From: Psychrobacter piscatorii | Lineage (GTDB): Bacteria > Pseudomonadota > Gammaproteobacteria > Pseudomonadales > Moraxellaceae | Assembly (NCBI RefSeq): GCF_904846415.1 | Contig: NZ_CAJHAR010000002.1 | Location: 124,001-188,000, forward strand | Reading direction: 5' to 3' | DNA length: 64,000 nt | In this document: positions 8,074 through 18,074 of the stretch, piece by piece | Layout: each line of letters opens with the position of its first letter | How positions within the stretch are numbered: position 1 is the stretch's first letter | Notes under the pieces: generated by a model | What the model saw: the letters and a program-made list of their open reading frames with translations, nothing else | Database searches by the model: none | Told to the model about the DNA's origin: nothing | Position numbers and translations under genes: made by a program

Positions 8074-8340
8074 AGATACTCTCGCTTGGCAGATTCTTTT
8101 TGACATCGCATTTCATGCTAGAGTGATTTCATCATAGCATTGCGCCAATCGAGTAAATAATATTGCTATGTAACAGTTTGACATTTGTATTCTCATTTAT
8201 TTTCTTTTATGGTGAGGACCATTTTGCACACTTACCAAGATAGATAACTAAAATTCTATTACAATGCCCAGTATGTTTAGTAAGTTTAGCTATTTCATAT
8301 TCAATTCAAAAAGATATCTATTTCTATAGGACTAACCACC

Positions 8341-9054
8341 ATGACCGCTTTAGCTGACTTGCAACAGCATTTGACTCGCTTTTGGGCACTGCCGCATCAC
8401 CAAGATGAAGCTTTAAACACTAGTCTCAAAGCAGTACAATCATGGCAACAGGCACGTCTTCAGCAAACTCACCGCGCATTATTTGAACAACCCAAAAACC
8501 AGTTGATGGCAGATTATTTTTTGACGCAACTATATGGAGGTGAAGAGTTCAAGCTGTTGGCAGAACAATTGGCCCGTATCCTGCCGAAAGCTAAGAAGCT
8601 AGAACGTCTTGCCAAAGAGTCTGCATTAGAGGCGGGCAGTATGGGTATTCAGGCAGCGATTTTTGCGATTGAGCTGGATCTACATTTGGCTGAGTGGCTA
8701 CTTGCTAAAAATTTACCCGTAAATGAAGATAATATGTTAGTCGCTTACCGCGCTGTCAATGAAGAGGGTGAGCGCCGCCTACAGATAGCTAACCTAAAAG
8801 ATGTCTGCTATCGTACTGATAAACACCTAAACTCATTCATGCTCAAAAAAGCTTTTTCACTAGCAAAAAACACTGCCTATCGTCATGGTTATCAACCACT
8901 TTATGACTTTATTGACACAGGCTTTAAGGCTATGAAACCTCTGAGTAGTGTCAGCGATTTTATCGAACCGTTTTGTGAGCGTGAGCTGTCAATTATTGAT
9001 CAAGTTCACGATACTCATAATGGCGGTAAGCCAGTAGCATTTGATGTATCATAG
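8341..9054 (+). CDS. FFLEELY-motif protein of unknown function
   Basis: This 237-residue, mostly helical soluble protein has no signal peptide or membrane segment. Near residue 60 it has MADYFLTQLYGGEEF, followed by a stretch of basic and hydrophobic helix. This resembles the FFLEELY motif that names an uncharacterised proteobacterial family, and the recognition rests on that motif. The start is well supported by AGGA at suitable spacing before the ATG. It is transcribed toward ubiE with a 95-base gap, so it may share that transcript, but a role in quinone biosynthesis would be speculation. No catalytic residues are obvious. Confidence 0.7.
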   Translation: MTALADLQQHLTRFWALPHHQDEALNTSLKAVQSWQQARLQQTHRALFEQPKNQLMADYFLTQLYGGEEFKLLAEQLARILPKAKKLERLAKESALEAGSMGIQAAIFAIELDLHLAEWLLAKNLPVNEDNMLVAYRAVNEEGERRLQIANLKDVCYRTDKHLNSFMLKKAFSLAKNTAYRHGYQPLYDFIDTGFKAMKPLSSVSDFIEPFCERELSIIDQVHDTHNGGKPVAFDVS

Positions 9055-9149
9055 GGCTAATACTTTCGATAAATAATCAAATTTTTGATAAATCAGTTTA
9101 TAGACCACTCAATAAAGACAATCATAAAAACAAATCCTAGGATAATGTG

Positions 9150-10199
9150 ATGACCGACACTTCAAGTAATAACAACGCTCATTTGCAAGACAAATTGGTA
9201 AAAGACAGTATCGATCACAACCAAGATATCAGCGCGCAAATATTACGCGCGCAGACAGCTGCATCTACTAAAGATAACAGCAATAATGACTTTACTAAAG
9301 TCCAAGACCTACCCACTGGAACGCCACAAGGCCAACAAACGACTATGCCAAATACCGAAAAACCAACCAGCACGGATACTTCAGTACGCACAGAAAGGCA
9401 AGCGCTTTTCAATCAGCGTGATGATATCAATAACCCACATACGCCTGAAACTGATGGCAATGAGCAAACTCACTTTGGCTATAAGACGGTCAACAAAGCC
9501 GAAAAACAAGCACGTGTGGCTGATGTATTCACCTCAGTCGCCAAAAAATACGACATCATGAATGATCTCATGTCATTTGGTATTCATCGTCTATGGAAGC
9601 GCTATGCCATTAGCCTATCAGGTGTTCGTGCCGGTCAGCATGTACTAGATATCGCGGGCGGTACAGGCGACTTAGCCAAAGTATTCAGCCGTGAAGTCGG
9701 TAGAAATGGCCATGTTGTATTATCTGATATCAATGCTGCCATGCTAGAAGTGGGCCGCGAGCGCTTAATCAATGCTGGCTGCAATAACGTTGATTTTGTA
9801 TTGGCAAATGCGGAGACGTTAGCACCATTTGATGATGAAAGCTTTGATTTAGTGACGATTAGTTTTGGTTTGCGTAATGTCACCGACAAAGATGCAGCGC
9901 TGCGCGCAATGTACCGTGTCTTAAAGCCGGGTGGTCGCTTATTGATTTTAGAATTCTCAAAGCCCGTGTTTGAGCCATTATCTAAAGCATATGACTTGTA
10001 TTCATTTACTGCGTTGCCAGTGATGGGCAAACTGATTGCTAATGATTCTGAAAGCTATCAATACTTGGCTGAGTCGATTCGTATGCATCCTGATCAGCAA
10101 ACGCTCAAACAGATGATGCAACAAGCAGGATTTGAAAACTGTGATTATCATAACCTGACTGCTGGCATTGTCGCTGTACATCGTGGTTTTAAAGCTTAA
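9150..10199 (+). CDS. ubiE: Ubiquinone/menaquinone C-methyltransferase UbiE
   Basis: UbiE is the SAM-dependent C-methyltransferase of ubiquinone (and, where present, menaquinone) synthesis. From residue 108 onward (HFGYKTV) it aligns closely with E. coli Ubi[20 protein letters not shown], the SAM-binding [17 protein letters not shown] segment ([10 protein letters not shown]), [24 protein letters not shown] and the ending VAVHRGFKA. About 107 extra residues precede this, hydrophilic and rich in Thr, Asn, Gln and Asp. ATG 9150 follows AGGA by 7 bases. GTG 9147 is also in frame but too close. It is the first gene of an apparent ubiE-ubiJ-ubiB operon. Confidence 0.96.
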   Translation: MTDTSSNNNAHLQDKLVKDSIDHNQDISAQILRAQTAASTKDNSNNDFTKVQDLPTGTPQGQQTTMPNTEKPTSTDTSVRTERQALFNQRDDINNPHTPETDGNEQTHFGYKTVNKAEKQARVADVFTSVAKKYDIMNDLMSFGIHRLWKRYAISLSGVRAGQHVLDIAGGTGDLAKVFSREVGRNGHVVLSDINAAMLEVGRERLINAGCNNVDFVLANAETLAPFDDESFDLVTISFGLRNVTDKDAALRAMYRVLKPGGRLLILEFSKPVFEPLSKAYDLYSFTALPVMGKLIANDSESYQYLAESIRMHPDQQTLKQMMQQAGFENCDYHNLTAGIVAVHRGFKA

Positions 10200-10291
10200 A
10201 ATCAAAGTACAATTAGCAATACCATATTGAACCTGACCTTAATACCCTACGCGCTGACTCAAAGGCGCTCACTTAATGATGCGAGAGCCTT

Positions 10292-10996
10292 ATGCTGACT
10301 GTCTTACTATTGGCTGGTGCCGAAAAGCTGATTAACATTGCCATTGCGAGCGACGAGATTACCAAGGCAGGTTTGGCGCCGCTTGCTGGTAAAGTATTGC
10401 GTCTCAACATGGGAATGCCTGACATCGATTTGGACGTGCTGTTCACTCATGAACGTTTGCGTTTTGAGCCAGTCACGACAGACAGTGTATTTGAGCCAAG
10501 TGGTCAGATGAATGAGCGTCAAAAAGCCAGTATGGAGCGTGCCCGTTTCGGTCATAGTCGTCCGGACTGTACCATCACAGTAGATAATCCAGCGCAGCTA
10601 CTCAATCTGATGCGCGGCGCGGAGGGTAACTTACCAATCGCGGGCGATTACAAAGTACTGATGCAGCTCAAACAGCTGGTGGCTGGCTTTGATCCTGATT
10701 TGGCTGGGCAGCTTGAGCCATTGATCGGCAAACCAATGGCTAGCCAATTACATCTTCTAATCTCTCAGCTCAAAGGTAGCTGGCGTCATAGTGCCAAACG
10801 CGCATTTGATGATGTCAGCGATTGGGCCAATGATGTGGCAGGCAATAGCGCGCCTGACCCTGTCGAGGTCGCTGAAGTCAACGATCTCAAACAGCAGATT
10901 CTAAAGTTGCGTGCTGATGTCGAACGTGAAGAGGCCAAACTTGCGGCTATCAAAGAAGAGCAAGCACGTTTCCTCAATAACTCATCTCATCATTAG
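10292..10996 (+). CDS. ubiJ: Ubiquinone biosynthesis accessory factor UbiJ
   Basis: UbiJ is a non-enzymatic lipid-binding (SCP2-type) component of the ubiquinone biosynthesis complex. The 234-residue protein has a hydrophobic N-terminal half with the features of an SCP2-like domain. It ends in a charged helix (about residues 190-228, EVNDLKQQILKLRADVERE) that looks like a coiled coil, as in other UbiJ proteins. Similarity is modest, and the position between ubiE and ubiB is the strongest support. GAGAG lies 5 bases before the ATG. The spacer from ubiE is 92 bases with no visible terminator, so co-transcription is likely. Confidence 0.88.
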   Translation: MLTVLLLAGAEKLINIAIASDEITKAGLAPLAGKVLRLNMGMPDIDLDVLFTHERLRFEPVTTDSVFEPSGQMNERQKASMERARFGHSRPDCTITVDNPAQLLNLMRGAEGNLPIAGDYKVLMQLKQLVAGFDPDLAGQLEPLIGKPMASQLHLLISQLKGSWRHSAKRAFDDVSDWANDVAGNSAPDPVEVAEVNDLKQQILKLRADVEREEAKLAAIKEEQARFLNNSSHH

Positions 10997-11111
10997 TTTG
11001 TTTTATGAGTAGCGTATTTAGCCCATGATCAGCAATCAGTATTGCTGGTCATATTTACTATAAAACATAGCGCCTACCCTATTTTCGTTTTTGTCCAGAG
11101 TACCCTATCCC

Positions 11112-12770
11112 ATGCTACTATCTCACCGCGCCCGTTTACTTGAGCTTTGGCGTATCGCCGCGATGTATCGTCTTGATACCCATTTATCTGTCGAAGAAGC
11201 GCCGCAGCTGCAACCTTTAGCGCGCTTAATTCGTACGCATCCAGCAGCATGGGGTAAAAAGCATCAGCCAAATGGGATTAAGTACGCGCTTGAAGATATG
11301 GGTACGCTGTTTCTCAAATTAGGCCAACTGCTCTCAACGCGTCGAGACTTGGTACCTCCTGAGATCATCGCTCAATTAGTACAGCTACAGGATAAAGTTA
11401 AACCTTTCGACGCTGATATTGCTGTCGCTCAAATTGAGCATCCAAAACATGGCCTCGGTCAGTCCATCGATACATTGTTTGCTCGTTTCGATATCAAACC
11501 ACTAGCAGCAGCATCTATCGCCCAAGTCCATACTGCTGCCTTACATGATGGGCGTGAAGTCGTGGTTAAAGTCGTGCGTCCTGATATTCGCACTGTAATT
11601 GTCTCTGATTTTGAATTATTGCGAGAACTGGCAAGTTGGGCATCGGCTCGTATCGAGGCGGCACGTGCCGTTCATATCATCGATATTGTCGAAGACTATC
11701 GACAAGTAATGCTAAATGAGCTGGATTTGACGCTTGAGGCGGACAATACCACCCAGATGCGCAACAACTTTTTGGGTTCAGCATTGATGTACGTGCCCGA
11801 AGTGTATGATGCTGCCAAAAACGTGATGGTCATGGAGCGTATCCAAGGGGTTCCGATCTCACAAGTTGAGGTATTTGATCAGCTGGGTTATGACCGTGCC
11901 GCGCTGGCAGAAAAAGGCTTGACGATATTTTTTACCCAAGTCTTCCGTGATAATTTTTTTCATGCTGATATGCATCCAGGTAATGTCTTCGTAGAAACAC
12001 CGCCTGTCAAAACATTGCATGCAGATATGGCAGCGGTTGATTTGGGTCATCAGCCACGCTATATCGGGCTTGATTGCGCCATCATGGGTACCCTGTCAAA
12101 AGATGATCAGCTTATCGTGGCGCGAATGCTGTTAGCGGTCATGAATAACAACTTTACCGCGGTCGTTGACATCGTTAGCCGTGCAGGTTGGATACCACCA
12201 AATGCGGATAAGCATGCCCTAATGCGTGATATGAAGCGCACTGTTGGCCCCATGCTACAAAAATCAATTAATGATATCGATTTTGCTGGTGTACTGATGC
12301 AAATTTTAGACATTGCTCGTCGCCATCATATGAGTATCCCGCCGCAGCTGATGCTATTACTCAAAACCTTGGTACATGTAGAAGGGCTCGGTCGTGACTT
12401 ATATCCTGATCTTGATATCTGGTCACTTGCCAAACCAATCTTGAGTAGCTGGATTAAAGAGCAGTTAGATCCGATGCGCAATCTACAACAGTTGCGCCAA
12501 CAATTACCTGAAATACTACTGTCTACCACTGACATTCCCAAGTTACTGGATCAAGGACTACAAAGCCTTGCCTCACAAGGGTCACGGCAAGACAGCCAAC
12601 TACGTGAAATACAACAAATTCGTGCTGATATGCTCAACGACCGTCGCCGCGACTGGTTGGCATTGGCCGGATTCGGAATAAATATTGGTATTGCAACTCA
12701 AGTAGGCTGGTTTGCGCCTTTATTTTATTTGTTAGCTATTATAGTGGTTGTGTGGCGTATCCTAGCTTAA
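11112..12770 (+). CDS. ubiB: Ubiquinone biosynthesis kinase-like protein UbiB
   Basis: UbiB is an atypical protein-kinase-like ATPase needed for ubiquinone synthesis, attached to the inner membrane. The 552-residue protein shows the family's KxGQ motif (FLKLGQLLSTRRDLVPPE), the Ala-rich loop AAASIAQVH replacing the Gly-rich loop, the catalytic-loop segment DNFFHADMHPGN and the DCAIMGTL metal-binding segment. A hydrophobic tail (about residues 515-550) forms one or two membrane helices. The reading frame extends to TTG 11091. ATG 11112 is preferred because it matches the N-terminus of known UbiB, although only a weak AGAG precedes it. Operon order ubiE-ubiJ-ubiB matches E. coli. Confidence 0.95.
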   Translation: MLLSHRARLLELWRIAAMYRLDTHLSVEEAPQLQPLARLIRTHPAAWGKKHQPNGIKYALEDMGTLFLKLGQLLSTRRDLVPPEIIAQLVQLQDKVKPFDADIAVAQIEHPKHGLGQSIDTLFARFDIKPLAAASIAQVHTAALHDGREVVVKVVRPDIRTVIVSDFELLRELASWASARIEAARAVHIIDIVEDYRQVMLNELDLTLEADNTTQMRNNFLGSALMYVPEVYDAAKNVMVMERIQGVPISQVEVFDQLGYDRAALAEKGLTIFFTQVFRDNFFHADMHPGNVFVETPPVKTLHADMAAVDLGHQPRYIGLDCAIMGTLSKDDQLIVARMLLAVMNNNFTAVVDIVSRAGWIPPNADKHALMRDMKRTVGPMLQKSINDIDFAGVLMQILDIARRHHMSIPPQLMLLLKTLVHVEGLGRDLYPDLDIWSLAKPILSSWIKEQLDPMRNLQQLRQQLPEILLSTTDIPKLLDQGLQSLASQGSRQDSQLREIQQIRADMLNDRRRDWLALAGFGINIGIATQVGWFAPLFYLLAIIVVVWRILA

Positions 12771-12866
12771 TTACAATAGGACAAATGCCCGTCAATGACA
12801 CATATTAAATATATATTGAATATGCTAACTTAATGCTAAATAGTCGCATTATCTATAGGATTCATC

Positions 12867-14294
12867 ATGTCATCACTACCATTGTCACAGACTCATAACA
12901 CTATCAAGCCAGACCATAGTTTGGCTATTACAGCCTTACAGGAACGTTTTGGCAAACAATTGAGTGTGAATTCAACAGTGCGTGAGCAGCATGGCCATAC
13001 AATGACGTGGCTGACTAATCAGCCACCAGACGCAGTATTAACGGTACAGGACAAGCAGGAAGTAGCAGCGGCGGTCGAGATTTGTCATCAGTATGATATG
13101 CCCGTGATCGCTTTTGGTATTGGCTCATCGTTAGAGGGTCAGCTGAATGCACCCTATGGCGGTTTATGCATCGATATGCATGCCATGGATACTATCTTGC
13201 AAGTTCATAATGAAGATTTGACTGTGACGGTGCAACCTGGCGTGACGCGTGAGCAGTTAAATCACTACTTACGTGATACAGGGCTGTTTTTTCCGATAGA
13301 TCCCGGTGCCAATGCCAGTCTTGGTGGTATGGTCGCCACTCGCGCCTCAGGTACCAATGCAGTGCATTATGGCACTATGAAAGATGTGGTACTCGCACTA
13401 GAAGTAGTGACCGCAAGTGGCGATATCGTACGAACAGGCACGCGAGCCAAAAAATCGGCAGCAGGCTATGATCTGACGCGCTTAATGATAGGCTCGGAAG
13501 GAACACTGGGTATTGTCACTGAAATCACACTGAAACTGTTTGGCATTAGCGAATGCATAGGTAGTGGCATTTGTCATTTTTCGACCATCGAAGATGCTTG
13601 TCAGGCAGTGATGCTGACTATTCAAATGTGCTTACCTATCGCTCGTATTGAACTACTTGACGCGATGCAAATAAAAGCATGCAATCAATATGACAACCTC
13701 AGTCTAACTGAGACACCAACGTTATTTGTCGAATTTCATGGCACAGACGCGAGTGTTGCTGAGCAAGCCAAGCTCTTTAGCGATATTATCGAAGAATTTG
13801 GTGGGCATGATTTTGCTTGGGGTACCAATGAGGCTGAGCGCAAGCGCCTTTGGCAAGCAAGGCACAATGCGTATCATGCCAGCTCTGCCCTGAGGCCTGA
13901 AGCCAGCGCGTTATCGACTGATGCCTGCGTGCCTATCTCACGACTGGCTGAGTGCGTCAGTGAGACGGCAAAAGATATCGAAGCATCGGGGATGATTGGA
14001 CCTATCGTCGGTCATGTGGGTGATGGCAACTTTCATGTCTTGTTGTTAGTTGATGCGAACAATCCTGATGAAGTCGCCACCGCTGAAGACATTATCGGAC
14101 GCTTAGCCACACGCGCTATTGAGATGGATGGCACTTGTACGGGCGAACACGGCATCGGGCAAGGCAAACAAAAATATATGGAGCAAGAGCATGGTAACGC
14201 ATTAATGCTCATGCGAGCCATCAAGTCAGCACTTGATCCCAAAAATATTTTAAACCCAGGAAAAATATGGCCTGAGCCTTTATCTCCTTCCTAA
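12867..14294 (+). CDS. FAD-linked oxidase, D-lactate dehydrogenase-like
   Basis: This 475-residue flavoenzyme belongs to the PCMH-type FAD-binding/FAD-oxidase C family, which includes cytochrome-linked D-lactate dehydrogenases and D-2-hydroxyglutarate dehydrogenases. The FAD-binding half contains PVIAFGIGSSLEG, PGANASLGGMVATRASG and YDLTRLMIGSEGTLGIVTE. The C-terminal half contains GHVGDGNFHVLL, TGEHGIGQGK and the ending LDPKNILNPGKIWP. I infer D-lactate oxidation feeding electrons to the quinone pool, which suits its place after ubiB, but substrate cannot be read from sequence. No iron-sulfur domain is fused (unlike YdiJ) and no GlcE/GlcF partner is adjacent. TATAGGA precedes the ATG. Confidence 0.85.
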   Translation: MSSLPLSQTHNTIKPDHSLAITALQERFGKQLSVNSTVREQHGHTMTWLTNQPPDAVLTVQDKQEVAAAVEICHQYDMPVIAFGIGSSLEGQLNAPYGGLCIDMHAMDTILQVHNEDLTVTVQPGVTREQLNHYLRDTGLFFPIDPGANASLGGMVATRASGTNAVHYGTMKDVVLALEVVTASGDIVRTGTRAKKSAAGYDLTRLMIGSEGTLGIVTEITLKLFGISECIGSGICHFSTIEDACQAVMLTIQMCLPIARIELLDAMQIKACNQYDNLSLTETPTLFVEFHGTDASVAEQAKLFSDIIEEFGGHDFAWGTNEAERKRLWQARHNAYHASSALRPEASALSTDACVPISRLAECVSETAKDIEASGMIGPIVGHVGDGNFHVLLLVDANNPDEVATAEDIIGRLATRAIEMDGTCTGEHGIGQGKQKYMEQEHGNALMLMRAIKSALDPKNILNPGKIWPEPLSPS

Positions 14295-14316
14295 TGGTTT
14301 TATTAAAGCTATAGCC

Positions 14317-14358
14317 AAAAAAAATCGCCTACTTTCAATCAAAAGTAGGCGATTTTTT
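14317..14358. terminator. Bidirectional terminator between the FAD-oxidase gene and ruvB
   Basis: ATCGCCTACTTT pairs with AAAGTAGGCGAT, flanked by A8 and T6. It can end both converging transcripts. Confidence 0.9.
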
Positions 14359-14369
14359 AATATTTATCT

Positions 14370-15365
14370 TTATAGCATTTGATCAATTGCCATCTGTGTC
14401 AGTACCCGTCCACGAGCGGTACGCAGGACATATCCTTGTTGAATAAGATAAGGTTCAATCACGTCCTCAAGCGTACCTCTATCTTCTGCCATTGCAGCTG
14501 CCACGGCTTCCACCCCAGCAGGACCACCATCAAAACGCTCGTGTAATATCTCTATATAGCGTCTATCCAGATGATCGAGACCACGTCTATCCACTGCCAA
14601 CATGTCTAGCGCACTACCTGCAATCGCACCATTGATACTGCCATCGCCTTTTACCTCAGCGTAATCACGCACACGGCGTAATAGGCGGTTAGCAATCCTT
14701 GGTGTACCGCGTGCACGGCGAGCAATCTCGATAGCACCATCTTCACTCATAGGTACCCGCATCAGACGCGCTGCTCGACTGACAATCGTTGTGAGATCAG
14801 CAATATTATAAAACTCGAGTCGCTGTACGATACCAAAACGATCACGCAACGGTGAGGTCAATAGCCCAGCTCTCGTGGTTGCTGCAACCAATGTAAAAGG
14901 CGGTAAATCAAGCTTGATAGAACGTGCGGCAGGCCCTTCACCAATCATAATATCCAGTTGAAAATCTTCCATCGCTGGATAGAGTATCTCCTCAATGACC
15001 GAGCTCAAACGGTGAATCTCATCAATAAATAGCACGTCACCCGCTTCTAGATTGGTCAGCATAGCAGCTAGATCACCTGGACGCTCAAGTACAGGGCCTG
15101 AAGTAGAGCGCAGATTGCCTCCCATCTCCCGAGCAATGATATTGGCAAGGGTCGTCTTACCCAGTCCTGGGGGACCAAATATCAGCGTGTGATCTAACGC
15201 TTCATCACGGCCACGAGCCGCACCGATGAATACCTCCATTTGCTCACGCACCACTGGCTGACCAATATACTCAGCCAATAATGCTGGTCGGATATTGGCG
15301 TCAGGAGCGTCGTTCGCGCCTTCTAGCGGATTAATTAAGCGATCTTGCATCATAGAATTTATCAT
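14370..15365 (-). CDS. ruvB: Holliday junction branch-migration ATPase RuvB
   Basis: RuvB forms the hexameric motor that drives Holliday junction migration with RuvA. The 331-residue protein has Walker [12 protein letters not shown], Walker [11 protein letters not shown], sensor I AATTRAG, the arginine-finger region [16 protein letters not shown] and sensor [18 protein letters not shown], then the winged-helix domain ending in PRGR-like TARGR. Three possible ATGs lie at the start (15365, 15353, 15350). None has a clear ribosome-binding site, and homologues suggest [10 protein letters not shown] may be the real N-terminus. It follows ruvA on the same strand, with a terminator hairpin in between. 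Confidence 0.97.
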   Translation of the reverse strand: MINSMMQDRLINPLEGANDAPDANIRPALLAEYIGQPVVREQMEVFIGAARGRDEALDHTLIFGPPGLGKTTLANIIAREMGGNLRSTSGPVLERPGDLAAMLTNLEAGDVLFIDEIHRLSSVIEEILYPAMEDFQLDIMIGEGPAARSIKLDLPPFTLVAATTRAGLLTSPLRDRFGIVQRLEFYNIADLTTIVSRAARLMRVPMSEDGAIEIARRARGTPRIANRLLRRVRDYAEVKGDGSINGAIAGSALDMLAVDRRGLDHLDRRYIEILHERFDGGPAGVEAVAAAMAEDRGTLEDVIEPYLIQQGYVLRTARGRVLTQMAIDQML

Positions 15366-15443
15366 TATATTAAAAAATTAGGTAATAAATAGCATAACCA
15401 AACGCTGCGCATAAGTCATGCAAAACCTCATTAAACAGGTGCC

Positions 15444-15477
15444 AAAACGAAAATAAGCGACACTCAATGTCGCTTAT
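15444..15477 (-). terminator. Terminator/attenuator between ruvA and ruvB
   Basis: ATAAGCGACA and TGTCGCTTAT form a perfect 10-bp stem with a 5-base loop. On the minus strand TTTTCGTTTT follows. The T-run is interrupted, so it may terminate only part of the ruvA transcripts. Confidence 0.7.
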
Positions 15478-15529
15478 CTATTAAATATACTATTTTGTTG
15501 TTATCGATAGATAACTTTGAAACATGAGC

Positions 15530-16150
15530 TTAGAAACCAGACAACTGCTGTAAGGTCGCTTTTAACAAGCCCTGAGTGTCTGCAAAGGTATCACCTTTAC
15601 TTTTAGCCGCCTTGATGGCTAGCTGAGCTTCTTTTTCTTTGTAGCCCAAGCTAATCAGCGCCCCTTCTACCTCAGCAATAATACTGCCTTCATGAGAAAC
15701 GGCGGTTTGCTGAGGCATGAGCTCAAACGAGCCGTTATCTACTTCGATATTTTTTAGCTTGTCTTTTAGCTCAATCAATAGGCGCTGAGCCGTCTTTTTA
15801 CCAATACCGGGGATACGAGTTAATGCTGTCTCTGACTCTTGCTCAACATGCATTTTTAGCTCAGCCGCTGACATCGCAGATAGCATCGCCAATGCCATTT
15901 TTGCCCCAACGCCATTGATCTTAATCAATTGGCGAAAGACATCGCGCTCTTTACGGTCAATAAAACCATAAAGCAGTTGCGCATCTTCACGTACATGAAA
16001 ATGTGTCCAAATACTTGCCTGCTCATTGAGTTGTAATTGACAAAACGATGGTAATGGCAGCTCGATATCATAACCCACGCCAGAGGTTGTCATGATACAG
16101 GCCGTTGGCGCCATTAAGTATTGCACCTGTCCGGTAATCAATCCAATCAT
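15530..16150 (-). CDS. ruvA: Holliday junction DNA helicase subunit RuvA
   Basis: RuvA binds the Holliday junction as a tetramer and loads RuvB. The 206-residue protein starts MIGLITGQV as usual. It has the OB-fold domain (residues 1-65), tandem helix-hairpin-helix motifs (LIKINGVGAKMAL and LTRIPGIGKKTAQRL), an acidic linker around 140-160 and the C-terminal RuvB-binding domain (ALISLGYKEKEAQLAI). AGAGGTGAGGA immediately precedes the ATG. It lies upstream of ruvB as in most bacteria, but ruvC is about 15 kb away on the other strand. Confidence 0.97.
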   Translation of the reverse strand: MIGLITGQVQYLMAPTACIMTTSGVGYDIELPLPSFCQLQLNEQASIWTHFHVREDAQLLYGFIDRKERDVFRQLIKINGVGAKMALAMLSAMSAAELKMHVEQESETALTRIPGIGKKTAQRLLIELKDKLKNIEVDNGSFELMPQQTAVSHEGSIIAEVEGALISLGYKEKEAQLAIKAAKSKGDTFADTQGLLKATLQQLSGF

Positions 16151-16249
16151 TCCTCACCTCTGTCGATTATTATAAAGTTAAATCCGCTGCCATTTATTAT
16201 GCAAGACCACCTTTCACTAGCATAATCTATTGCTTATATACGCCTAGCC

Positions 16250-17287
16250 TTACTGGTAAAAATCAACCATGCCTTCGAGGCTAATTGGACGGATTTTATG
16301 CGCTTGACCAGCAGAACCAAACGCTTCAAAACGATTGGTGCAGATATCTGACATCGCGACCATAGAGGCTTTGAAGTATTTACGTGGATCAAATTCGCTT
16401 GGATTATTTGCCAAGAACTCACGGATAGCGCCTGTTGATGCTAGACGCAAATCGGTATCGATATTTACTTTACGCACACCATGCTTGATCGCTTCTACGA
16501 TCTGCTCGACAGGCACACCATAAGTTTCGCCAATATCACCGCCGTTTTCATTGATGACTTTTAGCCACTCTTGCGGCACTGATGAAGAACCATGCATGAC
16601 AAGATGCGTATTAGGAATACGGGCATGAATCTCTTTTACTCGCTCAATCGATAAAATATCGCCTGTCGGTGGACGCGTAAATTTATAAGCGCCATGGCTC
16701 GTACCGATAGCAATGGCGAGCGCATCAACATTAGTATCTTTGACAAATTGCTCAGCTTCATCAGCACTGGTCAAAAGCTGCTCGTGATCTAATACGCCTT
16801 CTGCGCCAGAACCATCTTCTTCGCCTGCCATACCGGTCTCAAGGCTACCTAGGCAACCGATTTCGCCTTCTACAGACACACCGCACGCATGTGCCATTTT
16901 GACCACTTCACGAGTGACGCTGGCATTGTAATCATAATCCATTGGCGTCTTGCCATCTTCACCGAGCGAGCCGTCCATCATAACAGATGAGAAGCCAAGC
17001 TGAATCGAGCGCTGGCAGATAGCTGGTGACATACCGTGATCTTGATGCATAACCACTGGAATATGCGGCCATTCTTCGATAGCAGCAATAATCAAATGAC
17101 GCAAAAATGCCGACCCTGCATAATTACGTGCGCCCGCACTGGCTTGAACAATAACAGGTGAATCACAAGCATCCGCAGCCATCATGATTGCGCGCATTTG
17201 CTCTAAGTTATTGACGTTAAAGGCAGGAACACCGTAGTTGTGTTCAGCGGCATGATCTAGAAGTTGACGTAAGGATATTAGGGCCAT
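16250..17287 (-). CDS. fba: Class II fructose-bisphosphate aldolase
   Basis: This enzyme splits or forms fructose 1,6-bisphosphate in glycolysis and gluconeogenesis, using zinc. The 345-residue length and sequence match the proteobacterial class II (subtype B, Cbb/FbaA-like) aldolases. Visible zinc and substrate residues are in [30 protein letters not shown] and [10 protein letters not shown]. The C-terminal region has the [12 protein letters not shown] phosphate-binding segment. AGAGAG lies 6 bases before the ATG. It is downstream of pgk on the same strand, the usual order, but here a lipoprotein gene and a terminator separate them, so fba probably has its own promoter in the 400-bp spacer. 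Confidence 0.96.
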   Translation of the reverse strand: MALISLRQLLDHAAEHNYGVPAFNVNNLEQMRAIMMAADACDSPVIVQASAGARNYAGSAFLRHLIIAAIEEWPHIPVVMHQDHGMSPAICQRSIQLGFSSVMMDGSLGEDGKTPMDYDYNASVTREVVKMAHACGVSVEGEIGCLGSLETGMAGEEDGSGAEGVLDHEQLLTSADEAEQFVKDTNVDALAIAIGTSHGAYKFTRPPTGDILSIERVKEIHARIPNTHLVMHGSSSVPQEWLKVINENGGDIGETYGVPVEQIVEAIKHGVRKVNIDTDLRLASTGAIREFLANNPSEFDPRKYFKASMVAMSDICTNRFEAFGSAGQAHKIRPISLEGMVDFYQ

Positions 17288-17687
17288 AAGACGCTCTCTG
17301 ATTGGATTTTGAATAGTATTTTAAATACAGCTTTGTAACAACCATTCCACTATCTGTTAGACCATACTAACTGTATATATATCAGTCAAAGTCTGACTCA
17401 TTTGGGATATGATTATCACGCGGTGATTATAGCAAAAATTGTGCTGTCTTCGTAGCGGTTGCCTGACTATTTGTCAGTCTAATCAGTCTATTTCTCTTAT
17501 TGGTGTCTACGACAACTAAACCGTTTTATCTATTATGCTAATAGCACGGAACGCAAAAAGCCTTGGCAATCACCAAGGCTTTTTTAATATTTCGAGGCTT
17601 ATAAAGCAATGGCTATTATAATGAATGACTTACCAGTGGATAGCATTCAAAAATTTCAGCCATTATATCGCTTAGTTATTGCGTAGC
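17288..17687. other. Spacer upstream of fba
   Basis: The 400-bp spacer holds the terminator of the lipoprotein gene at 17555-17586 and presumably the fba promoter. I see no frame with coding character. Confidence 0.45.
17555..17586 (-). terminator. Terminator of the Ala-rich lipoprotein gene
   Basis: AAGCCTTGG pairs with CCAAGGCTT around a 6-base loop, with A5 on the left and T6 on the right, so it works in both directions. The minus-strand lipoprotein gene ends about 100 bases before it. Confidence 0.85.
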
Positions 17688-18074
17688 TTAGTACTGTTGC
17701 TCTGCATCAACTGCAACGTCGTTAGCACCATCAGCAACAGCATTAGCACCGTCAGCAACTGCTTCAGCAGTGTTTTCGACTGCTGTGTTAGTACCTTCAG
17801 CGATAGCATCACCAGTGTTCTCTAGAGCGTCTGTTGCAGCTGCACCAGCAGTATCTGCACTTTCAGCAACTTCAGCACCAGCGTTTTGAGCAGCAGCTTC
17901 AGCTTCAGCAGCAGCAGCGTCTGTTTCGGCAGCGGCAGCATCAGCGTTTGCAGCAGCATCATCGCCAGCTGACTCAACAGCAGCTTCAGTGTTCTCTTCT
18001 GTTTGTTGGCTACATGCAGTAACTGCAAAAGTACCAGCAAGTATGCTAGCAAGTAACAAATGACGTTTTAACAT
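17688..18074 (-). CDS. Acidic alanine-rich lipoprotein, function unknown
   Basis: The start is ATG 18074, 20 codons before the lipobox cysteine and preceded by GAGAGG. The longer frame to 18149 lacks a ribosome-binding site. A short basic, hydrophobic signal ends in the lipobox VTAC, so Cys21 should be lipidated and the protein anchored in the envelope. The mature 108 residues consist mainly of Ala, Glu, Asp, Asn, Thr and Gly, with about 25 acidic residues and no Lys, Arg or His. Short periodic units are visible, such as the tandem VADGANA/VADGAND. It should form an extended amphipathic helix or be disordered. I recognise no family. It lies between pgk and fba with its own terminator. Confidence 0.8.
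   Translation of the reverse strand: MLKRHLLLASILAGTFAVTACSQQTEENTEAAVESAGDDAAANADAAAAETDAAAAEAEAAAQNAGAEVAESADTAGAAATDALENTGDAIAEGTNTAVENTAEAVADGANAVADGANDVAVDAEQQY

Noticed and set aside
17822..18052. Leu-rich and Gln-rich frames on either strand across the lipoprotein gene
   Set aside because: They are out-of-frame readings of the GCN-rich lipoprotein repeats and lack ribosome-binding sites.
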